A stretch of DNA of 29,563 bases. Origin: RGIG9379 sp031553005 (GTDB lineage Bacteria; Bacteroidota; Bacteroidia; Bacteroidales; Paludibacteraceae). The stretch covers positions 1 to 29,563 of the forward strand of contig JAVBMA010000037.1 in the NCBI GenBank assembly GCA_031553005.1. The letters run 5' to 3'. The notes under the pieces were generated by a model. The model did not search any database. It was not told the DNA's origin and saw only the letters and a list, made by a program, of their open reading frames with translations. Below, piece after piece: positions 22,995 through 29,563 of this stretch (position 1 is the stretch's first letter; each line of letters opens with the position of its first letter). The translations under genes and the position numbers were made by a program.

Positions 22995-24296
22995 TTATTT
23001 GAATGTGCGTTTATCAAGTACTCTTTTTGCTTTGCCTTGGCTGCGCTCTAGTGAACGTGGTTCTACCAGTTTGATATCGGGTTGGATGCCGACAATGCTT
23101 TGGATCTTGTGGGCGATTTTCTTTTTCAAGGCAATCATTTTGCTTATCTCATCCGAATAGAAGGCTTCTTTTACCTCTACCTGAACTTCAAAGCAATCGG
23201 TATTATTGACACGATCTACTGTAATAAAGAAGTGTGGTTCAAACTCTTCCAGTTCACAAATCACAGCTTCAATCTGGGATGGGAAAACATTTACTCCGCG
23301 GATAATCAGCATGTCATCGCTACGGCCGAGGATGCGTCCCATACGTACTGCTGTACGACCACACTCGCATTTGTCATATATCAGGTGAGTCAGGTCTCGT
23401 GTACGGAAACGTATCAGAGGCATTCCCTCTTTGGTCAGGGTGGTAAATACCAATTCGCCCTCCTTACCGGGTTCGACAGGTTCACCCGTTTCCGGATTAA
23501 TTATTTCCGGGAAGAAATGGTCTTCGCAAAGATGCGTTCCGTTTTGGCAGCTACATTCGTATCCTACTCCCGGACCGATAATTTCGGTCAGACCATATAT
23601 ATCATAGGCTTTGATTCCTAATTTGCTTTCGATTTCGCGGCGCATTGACTCCGTCCACGGTTCGGCTCCGAAAACACCAATTTTCAACTGGAACTGATCT
23701 CTCGGAATATCCGAGGATTCCAGCGCTTCAGCCAGATAAAGGGCGTAAGAAGGCGTACAAGCCAACGCTTTGGCTCCCAAGTCGTGCATCAACATAATTT
23801 GTTTTTCGGTATTTCCGCTGGACATCGGGATCACTGTTCCTCCGATAGTTTCGACAGCACCGTGTGCACCTAATCCGCCGGTAAAGAGCCCGTATCCGTA
23901 AGATACCTGAACAACATCGTTCTTTCCCAGTCCATAAGCCGTCAGGCAACGTGCGCCCGCTTCATTCCATATAGCGAGGTCATTGCGGGTATATCCTACA
24001 ACAATCGGTTTTCCGGTTGTGCCGGACGACGCATGTACACGGACAATTTCAGACATAGGGGAAGATAATAATCCGAAAGGATAATAATCGCGCAAATCCT
24101 TTTTAGAAGTAAAAGGTAGTTTTACAATATCATCTATACTCCGGATATCATTGGGAGTAATGCCGGCTTCCTGCATTCTCTTACGATAAGGTTCGCAATT
24201 ATGATAAACACGTGATACTACTTTTTGCAGACGAATGCCCTGAAGTTTACGCATCTCTTCGCGGTTCATGCATTCAACCGTTTCATTCCAAATCAT
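22995..24296 (-). CDS. paaK: Phenylacetate-CoA ligase (PaaK family)
   Basis: 433 residues, full-length for the PaaK family of adenylate-forming enzymes, which activate phenylacetate or related arylacetates with ATP and CoA. Visible motifs: AMP-binding SSGTTGKP (90-97); YGLTEIIGPGVGYEC in the adenylate site; RTRDLTHLIYDKCECGRTAVRMGRILGRSDDM at the hinge; and the C-terminal ERSQGKAKRV with the likely catalytic lysine. In anaerobic Bacteroidales such ligases usually act in aromatic amino acid fermentation with indolepyruvate ferredoxin oxidoreductase rather than in aerobic phenylacetate breakdown; that gene is not in this window. It is transcribed with the downstream ACT gene. Exact substrate is inferred only. 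Confidence 0.92.
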   Translation of the reverse strand: MIWNETVECMNREEMRKLQGIRLQKVVSRVYHNCEPYRKRMQEAGITPNDIRSIDDIVKLPFTSKKDLRDYYPFGLLSSPMSEIVRVHASSGTTGKPIVVGYTRNDLAIWNEAGARCLTAYGLGKNDVVQVSYGYGLFTGGLGAHGAVETIGGTVIPMSSGNTEKQIMLMHDLGAKALACTPSYALYLAEALESSDIPRDQFQLKIGVFGAEPWTESMRREIESKLGIKAYDIYGLTEIIGPGVGYECSCQNGTHLCEDHFFPEIINPETGEPVEPGKEGELVFTTLTKEGMPLIRFRTRDLTHLIYDKCECGRTAVRMGRILGRSDDMLIIRGVNVFPSQIEAVICELEEFEPHFFITVDRVNNTDCFEVQVEVKEAFYSDEISKMIALKKKIAHKIQSIVGIQPDIKLVEPRSLERSQGKAKRVLDKRTFK

Positions 24297-24479
24297 TACT
24301 ATAAGAATTATTTTAAAATTAGCATGTGTGAGAAAAAATGAATTGATAAGTAAAATAATTCGTTTACTTTCAACTCATCATTTTTTGTTTTGCAAAGAAA
24401 CCGATAATTTTTGATAAAACGCCGATTCTCTTTCAACTCTTTTCGTATTGATTGGCTTTTTTCTACCAAAATATTTTTT

Positions 24480-24487
24480 TATTTTTG
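24480..24487 (+). promoter_or_regulatory. -7 box of the pspC-like gene
   Basis: TATTTTTG fits TAnnTTTG, about 93 bp before the ATG. The -33 position reads TTTT. The 284-bp gap between the ligase gene and this one holds nothing else I can name. Confidence 0.45.
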
Positions 24488-24580
24488 TGAGGCCAATGAC
24501 CAAATAGTTGATTGCAATAGATCGATTGACTACAATGACAATTAAATCTTATTTTATAATTAATAACTATATAATTGAAT

Positions 24581-24763
24581 ATGGGAAATAAAAAATTGAA
24601 ACGTTCTTCCAATGCAATGATTGGAGGCGTAGCGGCAGGAGTTGCTGAATATCTGGGTGTAGATCCGACTATCGTACGTATTATTTGGGCTGTTTGTGTG
24701 ATATTTGGAGGTTTGGGTCTTTGGGCATACCTCATTTGCTGGTTAGTGATGCCGAAACAATAA
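24581..24763 (+). CDS. Small PspC-domain membrane protein
   Basis: 60 residues from ATG 24581 (an upstream TTG is unlikely). The whole protein is a PspC domain: KKLKRSSNAMIGGVAAGVAEYLGVDPTIVRI, then a hydrophobic segment (about 33-57, IIWAVCVIFGGLGLWAYLICWLVM) likely in the inner membrane. PspC proteins are associated with envelope stress; stand-alone single-domain forms are frequent in Bacteroidota and their role is unknown. It stands alone with its own promoter and a downstream hairpin. Confidence 0.92.
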   Translation: MGNKKLKRSSNAMIGGVAAGVAEYLGVDPTIVRIIWAVCVIFGGLGLWAYLICWLVMPKQ

Positions 24764-24783
24764 AAAATATTTAGAAAAAATAG

Positions 24784-24822
24784 AAATGCCTCCTTCAAAA
24801 CAAATAAAGGGGGCATTTGTTT
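24784..24822 (+). terminator. Probable terminator of the pspC-like gene
   Basis: AAATGCCTCC (24784-24793) pairs with GGGGGCATTT (24809-24818) with one wobble pair, and a short T-rich stretch follows (GTTTGT). 21 bp past the stop codon. Confidence 0.65.
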
Positions 24823-24904
24823 GTAATGACAGATGACAATTGAAAGGTGACAGATGAAAAGTGAAAGGTGAAATTTAAGAGGTGTTTTTGTGGAAAATTT
24901 ATAG

Positions 24905-25051
24905 AGGTGGCTTTTTTCTTATTTTTTTTGCTGCCGGTATTAGTGAAGTGTAATCATGAGTTTTTTGAAGAAACTTGTTAGGAGTAAAAAAAGTAAGAGT
25001 TCGTCCAGCTAGAGGACATCTAATTTCTTTGGAATAAGAATTTTAAACAAC
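24905..25051. mobile_element. Degenerate partial copy of the MITE-like element
   Basis: This stretch matches the right half of the 13944-14265 element: a GGTGGCTTTTTTCTTA-like start, then AAAAAAGTAAGAG, GTCCAGCTAGAGGACATCTAAT and AAGAATTTTAAACA in the same order and nearly the same spacing. The spacer between the hairpin arms is larger (about 65 nt), and the terminal repeat is truncated. No left end is visible. It ends 14 bp before the uvrB start, so it supplies the whole immediate upstream region of that gene. Confidence 0.65.
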
Positions 25052-25064
25052 GATCAATATAGAA

Positions 25065-27089
25065 ATGGATTTCAAGATAACATCCGAATTTCAACCTACG
25101 GGCGACCAACCGCAAGCAATAAAGGAGCTATCCGAAGGCTTAAAGTCGGGAACTCCGTATCAGACTTTACTGGGAGTTACAGGCTCCGGAAAAACGTTTA
25201 CTATTGCAAATGTCATACAGGAGGTACAACGTCCGACGCTGATCCTTAGCCATAATAAAACGCTGGCTGCGCAGCTTTACGGAGAGTTTAAAAGTTTTTT
25301 CCCGGAAAATGCGGTTGAATATTTTGTTTCCTACTATGATTATTATCAACCGGAAGCCTATATTCCCACCACGGATACTTATATAGAAAAAGACCTTGCA
25401 ATCAACGATGAAATCGAGAAATTGCGGTTGGCAACAACTTCATCCCTCTTATCGGGAAGGAAAGACGTAATTGTGGTATCTTCCGTTTCCTGCCTTTATG
25501 GAATGGGCAATCCCGAAGATTTTTATAGTACGATGATCTCCCTGAAGATAGGGCAGAAGGTTAGCCGGAATGCATTCCTGCGTTCTTTGGTCGAAAGCCT
25601 CTATTCGCGGAATGAAATTGCACTCGACAGGGGGAATTTTCGCGTGAAGGGAGATACCATTGATATTTTTCTGGCTTATGCCGACTATATTGTCCGTATT
25701 CATTTCTGGGGAGATGAAGTGGAAGAGATTGAAAGTATTGATCCGGTAACCGGAAAACAGATTACCCGTTTCAACGATATAAATATATATCCCGCTAATT
25801 TATTTGTAACTACCAAAGAACGTATCAACCGTGCATTGATTCATATCGGTGATGACCTGAACACGCAGGTGGAATATCTTCAATCGATCGGTAAGGTATA
25901 TGAAGCCAAAAGGCTTTATGAGCGCGTGAATTATGATATGGAGATGATCAGGGAGTTGGGACATTGTTCGGGTATCGAAAATTATTCTCGTTATTTTGAT
26001 GGCAGGCTTCCCGGATCACGTCCTTTTTGCCTGTTAGATTATTTTCCTAAAGATTATTTGACGATTATCGACGAAAGCCATGTAACGGTTCCGCAAATAC
26101 GCGCTATGTATGGAGGGGATTTTTCCCGTAAAAAGAATTTGGTCGAATTCGGTTTCAGGTTGCCGGCGGCGATAGACAATCGTCCGCTCAAGTTTGAAGA
26201 GTTTGAGGAATTATCCGGTCAAACCATTTATGTGAGTGCTACTCCTGCCGATTATGAATTGGAAAAGTCGGAAGGTATTGTTGTGGAGCAGGTGATTCGT
26301 CCGACGGGATTGCTTGATCCGGTTATTGAGGTGCGTCCGAGCCTGAACCAGATAGACGACCTGCTGGAAGAGATACATAAACGCACGGAGAAAGATGAGC
26401 GGGTGCTTGTAACTACCCTTACCAAAAGAATGGCGGAAGAGTTACAGGCTTATTTGCAGAAAATGGGCGTGCGAAGTAATTATATTCACTCTGACGTAGA
26501 AACTTTGGAAAGGGTTAAAATTATGGAGGATCTGCGGAATGGATTGTTTGATGTTCTGGTTGGTGTCAATCTGTTGAGGGAAGGGCTGGATTTGCCGGAA
26601 GTATCTCTTGTGGCCATTCTGGATGCCGATAAGGAGGGCTTTCTGCGTTCGCACCGTTCGCTGACACAGACAGCAGGACGGGCTGCACGTAACCTGAACG
26701 GGCTGGTTATCATGTATGCCGATAAGATTACGGATAGCATGCAAATGACTATTGACGATACAAACAAGCGAAGGGAGAAGCAAATGGCATATAATCAGGC
26801 AAACCATATTGTGCCGACAGCTCTTAATAAAGCGAAAAAATCGATACTTGGAAATTCCCGGATGACGGAGGCCGATAAACATAGATCATATAGTGAGCCG
26901 GAGAATATCACTATTGCCGCAGATCCGGTTATTCAATATATGAGCATACCTCAATTGGAAAAGACAATTGAGAATACCCGTAAGGCAATGCAACAGGCTG
27001 CAAAAAAGATGGAGTTTATCGAGGCGGCTCAATACCGCGATGAATTATTGAAACTGGAAGAGATATTGAAACAAAGGGCAAATGCTTAA
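25065..27089 (+). CDS. uvrB: Excinuclease ABC subunit B
   Basis: 674 residues, full-length UvrB, the damage-verifying helicase-like subunit of nucleotide excision repair. Visible: Walker A GVTGSGKT (37-44); the damage-binding beta-hairpin YYDYYQPEAYIP (90-101); Walker B DESH (336-339); helicase motifs YVSATPADYE, GVNLLREGLDLPEVSLV and QTAGRAARN; and a C-terminal UVR motif (about 635-668) that contacts UvrC. The start ATG gives the standard N-terminus DFKITSEFQPTGDQP. It is a single gene, closed by a strong bidirectional terminator. A MITE remnant sits directly upstream and may affect its promoter. Confidence 0.98.
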   Translation: MDFKITSEFQPTGDQPQAIKELSEGLKSGTPYQTLLGVTGSGKTFTIANVIQEVQRPTLILSHNKTLAAQLYGEFKSFFPENAVEYFVSYYDYYQPEAYIPTTDTYIEKDLAINDEIEKLRLATTSSLLSGRKDVIVVSSVSCLYGMGNPEDFYSTMISLKIGQKVSRNAFLRSLVESLYSRNEIALDRGNFRVKGDTIDIFLAYADYIVRIHFWGDEVEEIESIDPVTGKQITRFNDINIYPANLFVTTKERINRALIHIGDDLNTQVEYLQSIGKVYEAKRLYERVNYDMEMIRELGHCSGIENYSRYFDGRLPGSRPFCLLDYFPKDYLTIIDESHVTVPQIRAMYGGDFSRKKNLVEFGFRLPAAIDNRPLKFEEFEELSGQTIYVSATPADYELEKSEGIVVEQVIRPTGLLDPVIEVRPSLNQIDDLLEEIHKRTEKDERVLVTTLTKRMAEELQAYLQKMGVRSNYIHSDVETLERVKIMEDLRNGLFDVLVGVNLLREGLDLPEVSLVAILDADKEGFLRSHRSLTQTAGRAARNLNGLVIMYADKITDSMQMTIDDTNKRREKQMAYNQANHIVPTALNKAKKSILGNSRMTEADKHRSYSEPENITIAADPVIQYMSIPQLEKTIENTRKAMQQAAKKMEFIEAAQYRDELLKLEEILKQRANA

Positions 27090-27126
27090 CTTGAAGTAAT
27101 TTGAGAAGACATTTATTTATATACGT

Positions 27127-27162
27127 AAAAAAGGTCGCAGATATTAGATTTGCGACCTTTTT
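27127..27162. terminator. Bidirectional terminator, uvrB / DUF1254 gene
   Basis: AAAAAAGGTCGCA (27127-27139) pairs with TGCGACCTTTTT (27151-27162). It lies between the convergent uvrB and DUF1254 genes, with T-tracts on both strands. Confidence 0.92.
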
Positions 27163-27195
27163 ATGTATATAAACAGCCAAAGATGATTCGTTAAG

Positions 27196-28686
27196 TTATT
27201 TCATTTCTTCAAAGTCACCAGGTTTCCAGCTACCATCGAAAGCGGCTTCCTTAGGCCCGTAAATGCGAAAGTATATAAACCAACTTTTACCAGGAATGGT
27301 TTTAATCCATTGTTTTTCTTTTCCTTCCGGCGCTTTTGGCCCGAAATATAAATCGACAGAGGGTTGTCCGGTTTGATCTTTCAATTCAAACATTGAGCGA
27401 AGTGCAGCATAACCTTGATCTGTATTAATCTGACTGCGGGTTTCCGAATCATATACGGTTACCGACCAAAATAATCCTGCCGGAACGGGTTGAGGAACAG
27501 TTAACTTATATGTTTTGGCTCCATCTACATAGTTACCTTGGTTATCGTGCAAGCCTAACCAGTAAAGTGAACCTTGTCCGGCCTGACGGCGGAACATAGC
27601 GGGAGATGCTCCAATAGCTTGGTAAAACCATACTTCGCGGGCATCAAGATCAATATAGGACGGAGTATTGAAATCACCATTTTCCGGGCGTAAGCCTACC
27701 CATTCCCATTGACGGTCATTCCATACAACACGGTCGGGACGGCGATCGGCAAATGACTGTACGCGCATTTGGGCATTAGCCATTTTAGCTGCTGTTTCCA
27801 ATATGTTTTTCATACGCGCATCGGGATTAAATGTTTTTCCTTTTATAATACCTAGCACAGACAAATCTCCGTAATAAGCACGGTAAAGATCGACTACCGG
27901 TTCACGATCTAGAACTTTGTGTAATATTTCCCAGAATTTGAGATTGGTTTCCCAAGCGAGGGGAGTAGTATCCTGCGGTTTTCCGGTTAAGTCAATCCAT
28001 TGTATCGGAGTACCTTTTCGAGCTGCATCGAAAGGATATACCTTAACGGTTTTTATGCGTTCCATAGCAGCTGATACATCGCCACCAACAGGAAGCGAAC
28101 GAACTCCTACAGTGAGGTTATTGGATGATGATCTCCAAACGTGATAGCCCGAAGCCGGAACTTTTCCCTTGTATTCCGGAGGAAGAATGAGGTGTTTGCC
28201 TCCTTTACCCGCATCGGGACCTGGAATGCCCATATCGGCTACCCAGCGTTGGTTTACATCCATGGCCACAACAATAAGCGGACCGGGAGCAAGTTCAACA
28301 ACCAACGGACCATTTGATAAATCTAATAATACCGGACCGTAGGGAGTATCTGAATTAAGTGTAAAACCTATTTGAATAGGTTTAGTATCCAACGTACCGA
28401 AAACTTCATTAGGTACGATATTGACATTCAGGTTGCCTTCTAAAATAGCTTCGCCCGAGACAGTCGGGTAAAAAAACTTATATGCTTGTATAGCGCGTGC
28501 AAGATCGGCATCATCATAGGCCTTTTGGATGGTGGCTTTAGTTGGATAACCATTTGCAAATTCATATTCATCTGCATTTTCCGACGATACGGAAGTTGAT
28601 TCTTTCGGTTTGTTGCAAGATGCTATCGTCAATATTACTGCAAAAAGCAATATAGTTGTTTTTAAGTTTAATTTCTTTACTCTCAT
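27196..28686 (-). CDS. DUF1254/DUF1214-domain lipoprotein
   Basis: 496 residues. Lipoprotein signal at the N-terminus (MRVKKLNLKTTILLFAVILT, lipobox IASC, lipidated C24). DUF1254 spans about 50-190 (IVPNEVFGTLDTKPIQIGFTLNS, GPLVVELAPGPLIVVAMDVNQRW). DUF1214 occupies about 370-490 (PVPAGLFWSVTVYDSETRS, QTGQPSVDLYFGPKAPEGKEKQW, GKSWFIYFRIYGP). The pair is a common beta-rich exported architecture whose biochemical function is not established. It stands alone, convergent with uvrB. Most likely anchored in the outer or inner membrane facing the periplasm. I cannot propose a substrate. Confidence 0.9.
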   Translation of the reverse strand: MRVKKLNLKTTILLFAVILTIASCNKPKESTSVSSENADEYEFANGYPTKATIQKAYDDADLARAIQAYKFFYPTVSGEAILEGNLNVNIVPNEVFGTLDTKPIQIGFTLNSDTPYGPVLLDLSNGPLVVELAPGPLIVVAMDVNQRWVADMGIPGPDAGKGGKHLILPPEYKGKVPASGYHVWRSSSNNLTVGVRSLPVGGDVSAAMERIKTVKVYPFDAARKGTPIQWIDLTGKPQDTTPLAWETNLKFWEILHKVLDREPVVDLYRAYYGDLSVLGIIKGKTFNPDARMKNILETAAKMANAQMRVQSFADRRPDRVVWNDRQWEWVGLRPENGDFNTPSYIDLDAREVWFYQAIGASPAMFRRQAGQGSLYWLGLHDNQGNYVDGAKTYKLTVPQPVPAGLFWSVTVYDSETRSQINTDQGYAALRSMFELKDQTGQPSVDLYFGPKAPEGKEKQWIKTIPGKSWFIYFRIYGPKEAAFDGSWKPGDFEEMK

Positions 28687-29337
28687 TTTCTTATATCTTT
28701 TAGTTAAAACATTATATATAACAATATTATCCTTAAAATGGTTCTTGCAATATATGAGTTGTAGATGAGTCGACGACAGACAAAATATGATTGAATAGAG
28801 AAAATGAAAAGAGGCTGTCCCTTTTTTGAAAACGGTCTTTTACTTATAATTAGATTGCCTTTTTGGATAGGAGCTATTAATAAACTTCTGAACACAAATC
28901 AACAATGTTATCTGTTTGTTTACTTATTGATTTATCAACGAATTTTACATAATGGCTTGTCATTCAGGTGTTAGTATGTCCTAGCACCTTAGATGCTCTC
29001 AATAAGCTAGCTGTAATAATAAACCCTCTTTCCTTCTTTCCATTGCATAATTGTTTAAAATTAGATATTTAGAAAAGTTCGTTCAAATATTATATCTCTA
29101 TATAAATCAGATATTTATATCCTATTTTGCGACGATTTTAATAAAAATCAAAAACCGTCGCAAATAAGTCGCAAAACATTGTAAATTTTGATTGATTTTA
29201 GAGTAATTTTCTTTTCTCACTATTCATCTCATTTCATTAAATATGAAAGAAAAATCTAACTAAAATCATTACACAAACTTTATAATTATCAATTGAGATT
29301 TGCTTGTAAGAATATACGAAAACTTGATTTCTAGACA
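28687..29337. other. Gene-free AT-rich stretch with hairpins
   Basis: About 650 bp between the DUF1254 gene and the terminator of the GGGtGRT gene. No convincing coding sequence: an AT-rich frame of 63 codons on the minus strand (28704-28895) has no motif. Visible structures are a hairpin AGGTGTTAG/CTAGCACCT (28966-28974 with 28981-28989, one wobble) and the TTTGCGACG/CGTCGCAAA hairpin at 29126-29164. It must contain the DUF1254 promoter, but I find no clean TAnnTTTG box near it. Confidence 0.55.
29126..29176. repeat. TTTGCGACG inverted repeat with third GTCGCAAA copy
   Basis: TTTGCGACG (29126-29134) and CGTCGCAAA (29156-29164) form a hairpin with inner GATTTT/AAAATC pairing. A further GTCGCAAA lies just downstream (from about 29168). 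No T-tract, so not a terminator. It could be an operator or part of an unrecognised RNA. Confidence 0.55.
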
Positions 29338-29375
29338 ATAAAAAAAGTGCTGTAAACATTACATTCACAGCACTT
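29338..29375 (-). terminator. Terminator of the GGGtGRT-family gene
   Basis: AAGTGCTGT (29345-29353) pairs with ACAGCACTT (29367-29375). On the minus strand the stem is followed by TTTTTTTATTG. It lies about 27 bp past the gene's stop codon. Confidence 0.88.
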
Positions 29376-29401
29376 AATAGATAAGTTTTTTTACTTCTTA
29401 A

Positions 29402-29563
29402 TTATTTCGCTTCTTCGATACAAACAGCAACAGCAACAGTAGCACCTACCATCGGGTTGTTACCCATACCAAGAAATCCCATCATTTCTACGTGAGCAGG
29501 AACAGATGAAGAGCCGGCAAATTGAGCATCACCGTGCATACGACCCATAGTGTCCGTCATACC
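29402..29563 (-). CDS. GGGtGRT-family protein, C-terminal fragment
   Basis: The last 53 codons of a gene cut by the right window edge, with stop TAA at 29402-29404. The translation begins GMTDTMGRMHGDAQFAG and continues SSSVPAHVEMMGFLGMGN, then NPMVGATVAVAVCIEEAK. I recognise this as the C-terminus of the GGGtGRT protein family (about 330 residues, common in anaerobic Bacteroidota and Firmicutes, function unknown); the name-giving Gly-rich motif lies upstream, outside the window. It has a strong terminator and regular codon use, suggesting good expression. Family recall is from memory and was not searched. Confidence 0.82.
   Translation of the reverse strand, partial: GMTDTMGRMHGDAQFAGSSSVPAHVEMMGFLGMGNNPMVGATVAVAVCIEEAK

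Noticed and set aside
28704..28895. Minus-strand 63-codon frame upstream of the DUF1254 gene
   Set aside because: AT-rich, no domain or start context, and it overlaps the region that should hold the lipoprotein promoter.
17065..29176. A shared GTCGCAAA regulon (RhuM palindrome, uvrB terminator, 29.1-kb hairpin)
   Set aside because: The shared word is only 6-8 bp. One occurrence is coding and one is a terminator stem, so common function is not supported.

Overview
The window looks like chromosomal DNA of an anaerobic Bacteroidota bacterium of the order Bacteroidales. The evidence is: many TAnnTTTG-type -7 promoter boxes; a giant secreted protein ending in a type IX secretion (type B, CHU_C-like) sorting domain; a UpxY-type antiterminator beside a nucleotide-sugar gene; type B ribosomal protein L31; and the ilvD-ilvB-ilvN-thioesterase-ilvC gene order I recall from Bacteroides relatives. 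The T9SS cargo points away from Bacteroides itself and towards a Dysgonomonas/Paludibacter/Proteiniphilum-like lineage. The genus cannot be settled from this sequence.

Left part (1-11.1 kb, minus strand): the start of a cell-surface polysaccharide region. Transcription runs from a 9-kb gene for a ~3,000-residue exported protein (N-terminal glycoside hydrolase family 8-like domain, DUF11 domains carrying insertions, a long Ig-like stalk with near-identical 68-residue repeats, T9SS sorting tail). It continues 17 bp later into a UpxY/NusG-like antiterminator, then into dTDP-glucose 4,6-dehydratase, and on off the left edge. A REP-like double hairpin separates the last two genes, and a 12-copy 10-bp tandem repeat follows the dehydratase.

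Middle (11.8-19.9 kb, plus strand): the branched-chain amino acid operon. It opens with a clear promoter and what looks like a complete leader-peptide attenuator: an 18-codon leader with nine Leu/Ile/Val codons, a 1:2 protector, a 2:3 antiterminator and a 3:4 terminator. Then come ilvD, a MITE-like element with perfect 24-bp inverted ends, ilvB, ilvN, an inserted RhuM/PLD-like accessory gene, an acyl-ACP thioesterase and ilvC. The thioesterase and ilvC each seem to have their own promoter. Together the ilv enzymes cover acetolactate synthesis, ketol-acid reductoisomerisation and dehydration.

Right part (19.9-29.6 kb): mostly housekeeping genes separated by clear bidirectional terminators. They are rpmE2 (minus), a periplasmic cyclophilin (plus), a one-chain nucleotidyltransferase-HEPN protein (minus), a paaK-type arylacetate-CoA ligase with a downstream tandem-ACT protein (minus), a small PspC protein (plus), uvrB (plus, preceded by a decayed copy of the MITE), a DUF1254/DUF1214 lipoprotein (minus), and the C-terminal end of a GGGtGRT-family protein (minus, cut by the window edge). 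A 58-bp perfect palindrome lies between the ACT gene and the HEPN gene.

The most interesting items are the ilv attenuator, the GH8-headed giant T9SS protein coupled to an antiterminator, the RhuM-PLD gene inside a conserved operon, and the repeat/palindrome elements. I see no CRISPR array, tRNA, rRNA or complete insertion sequence.
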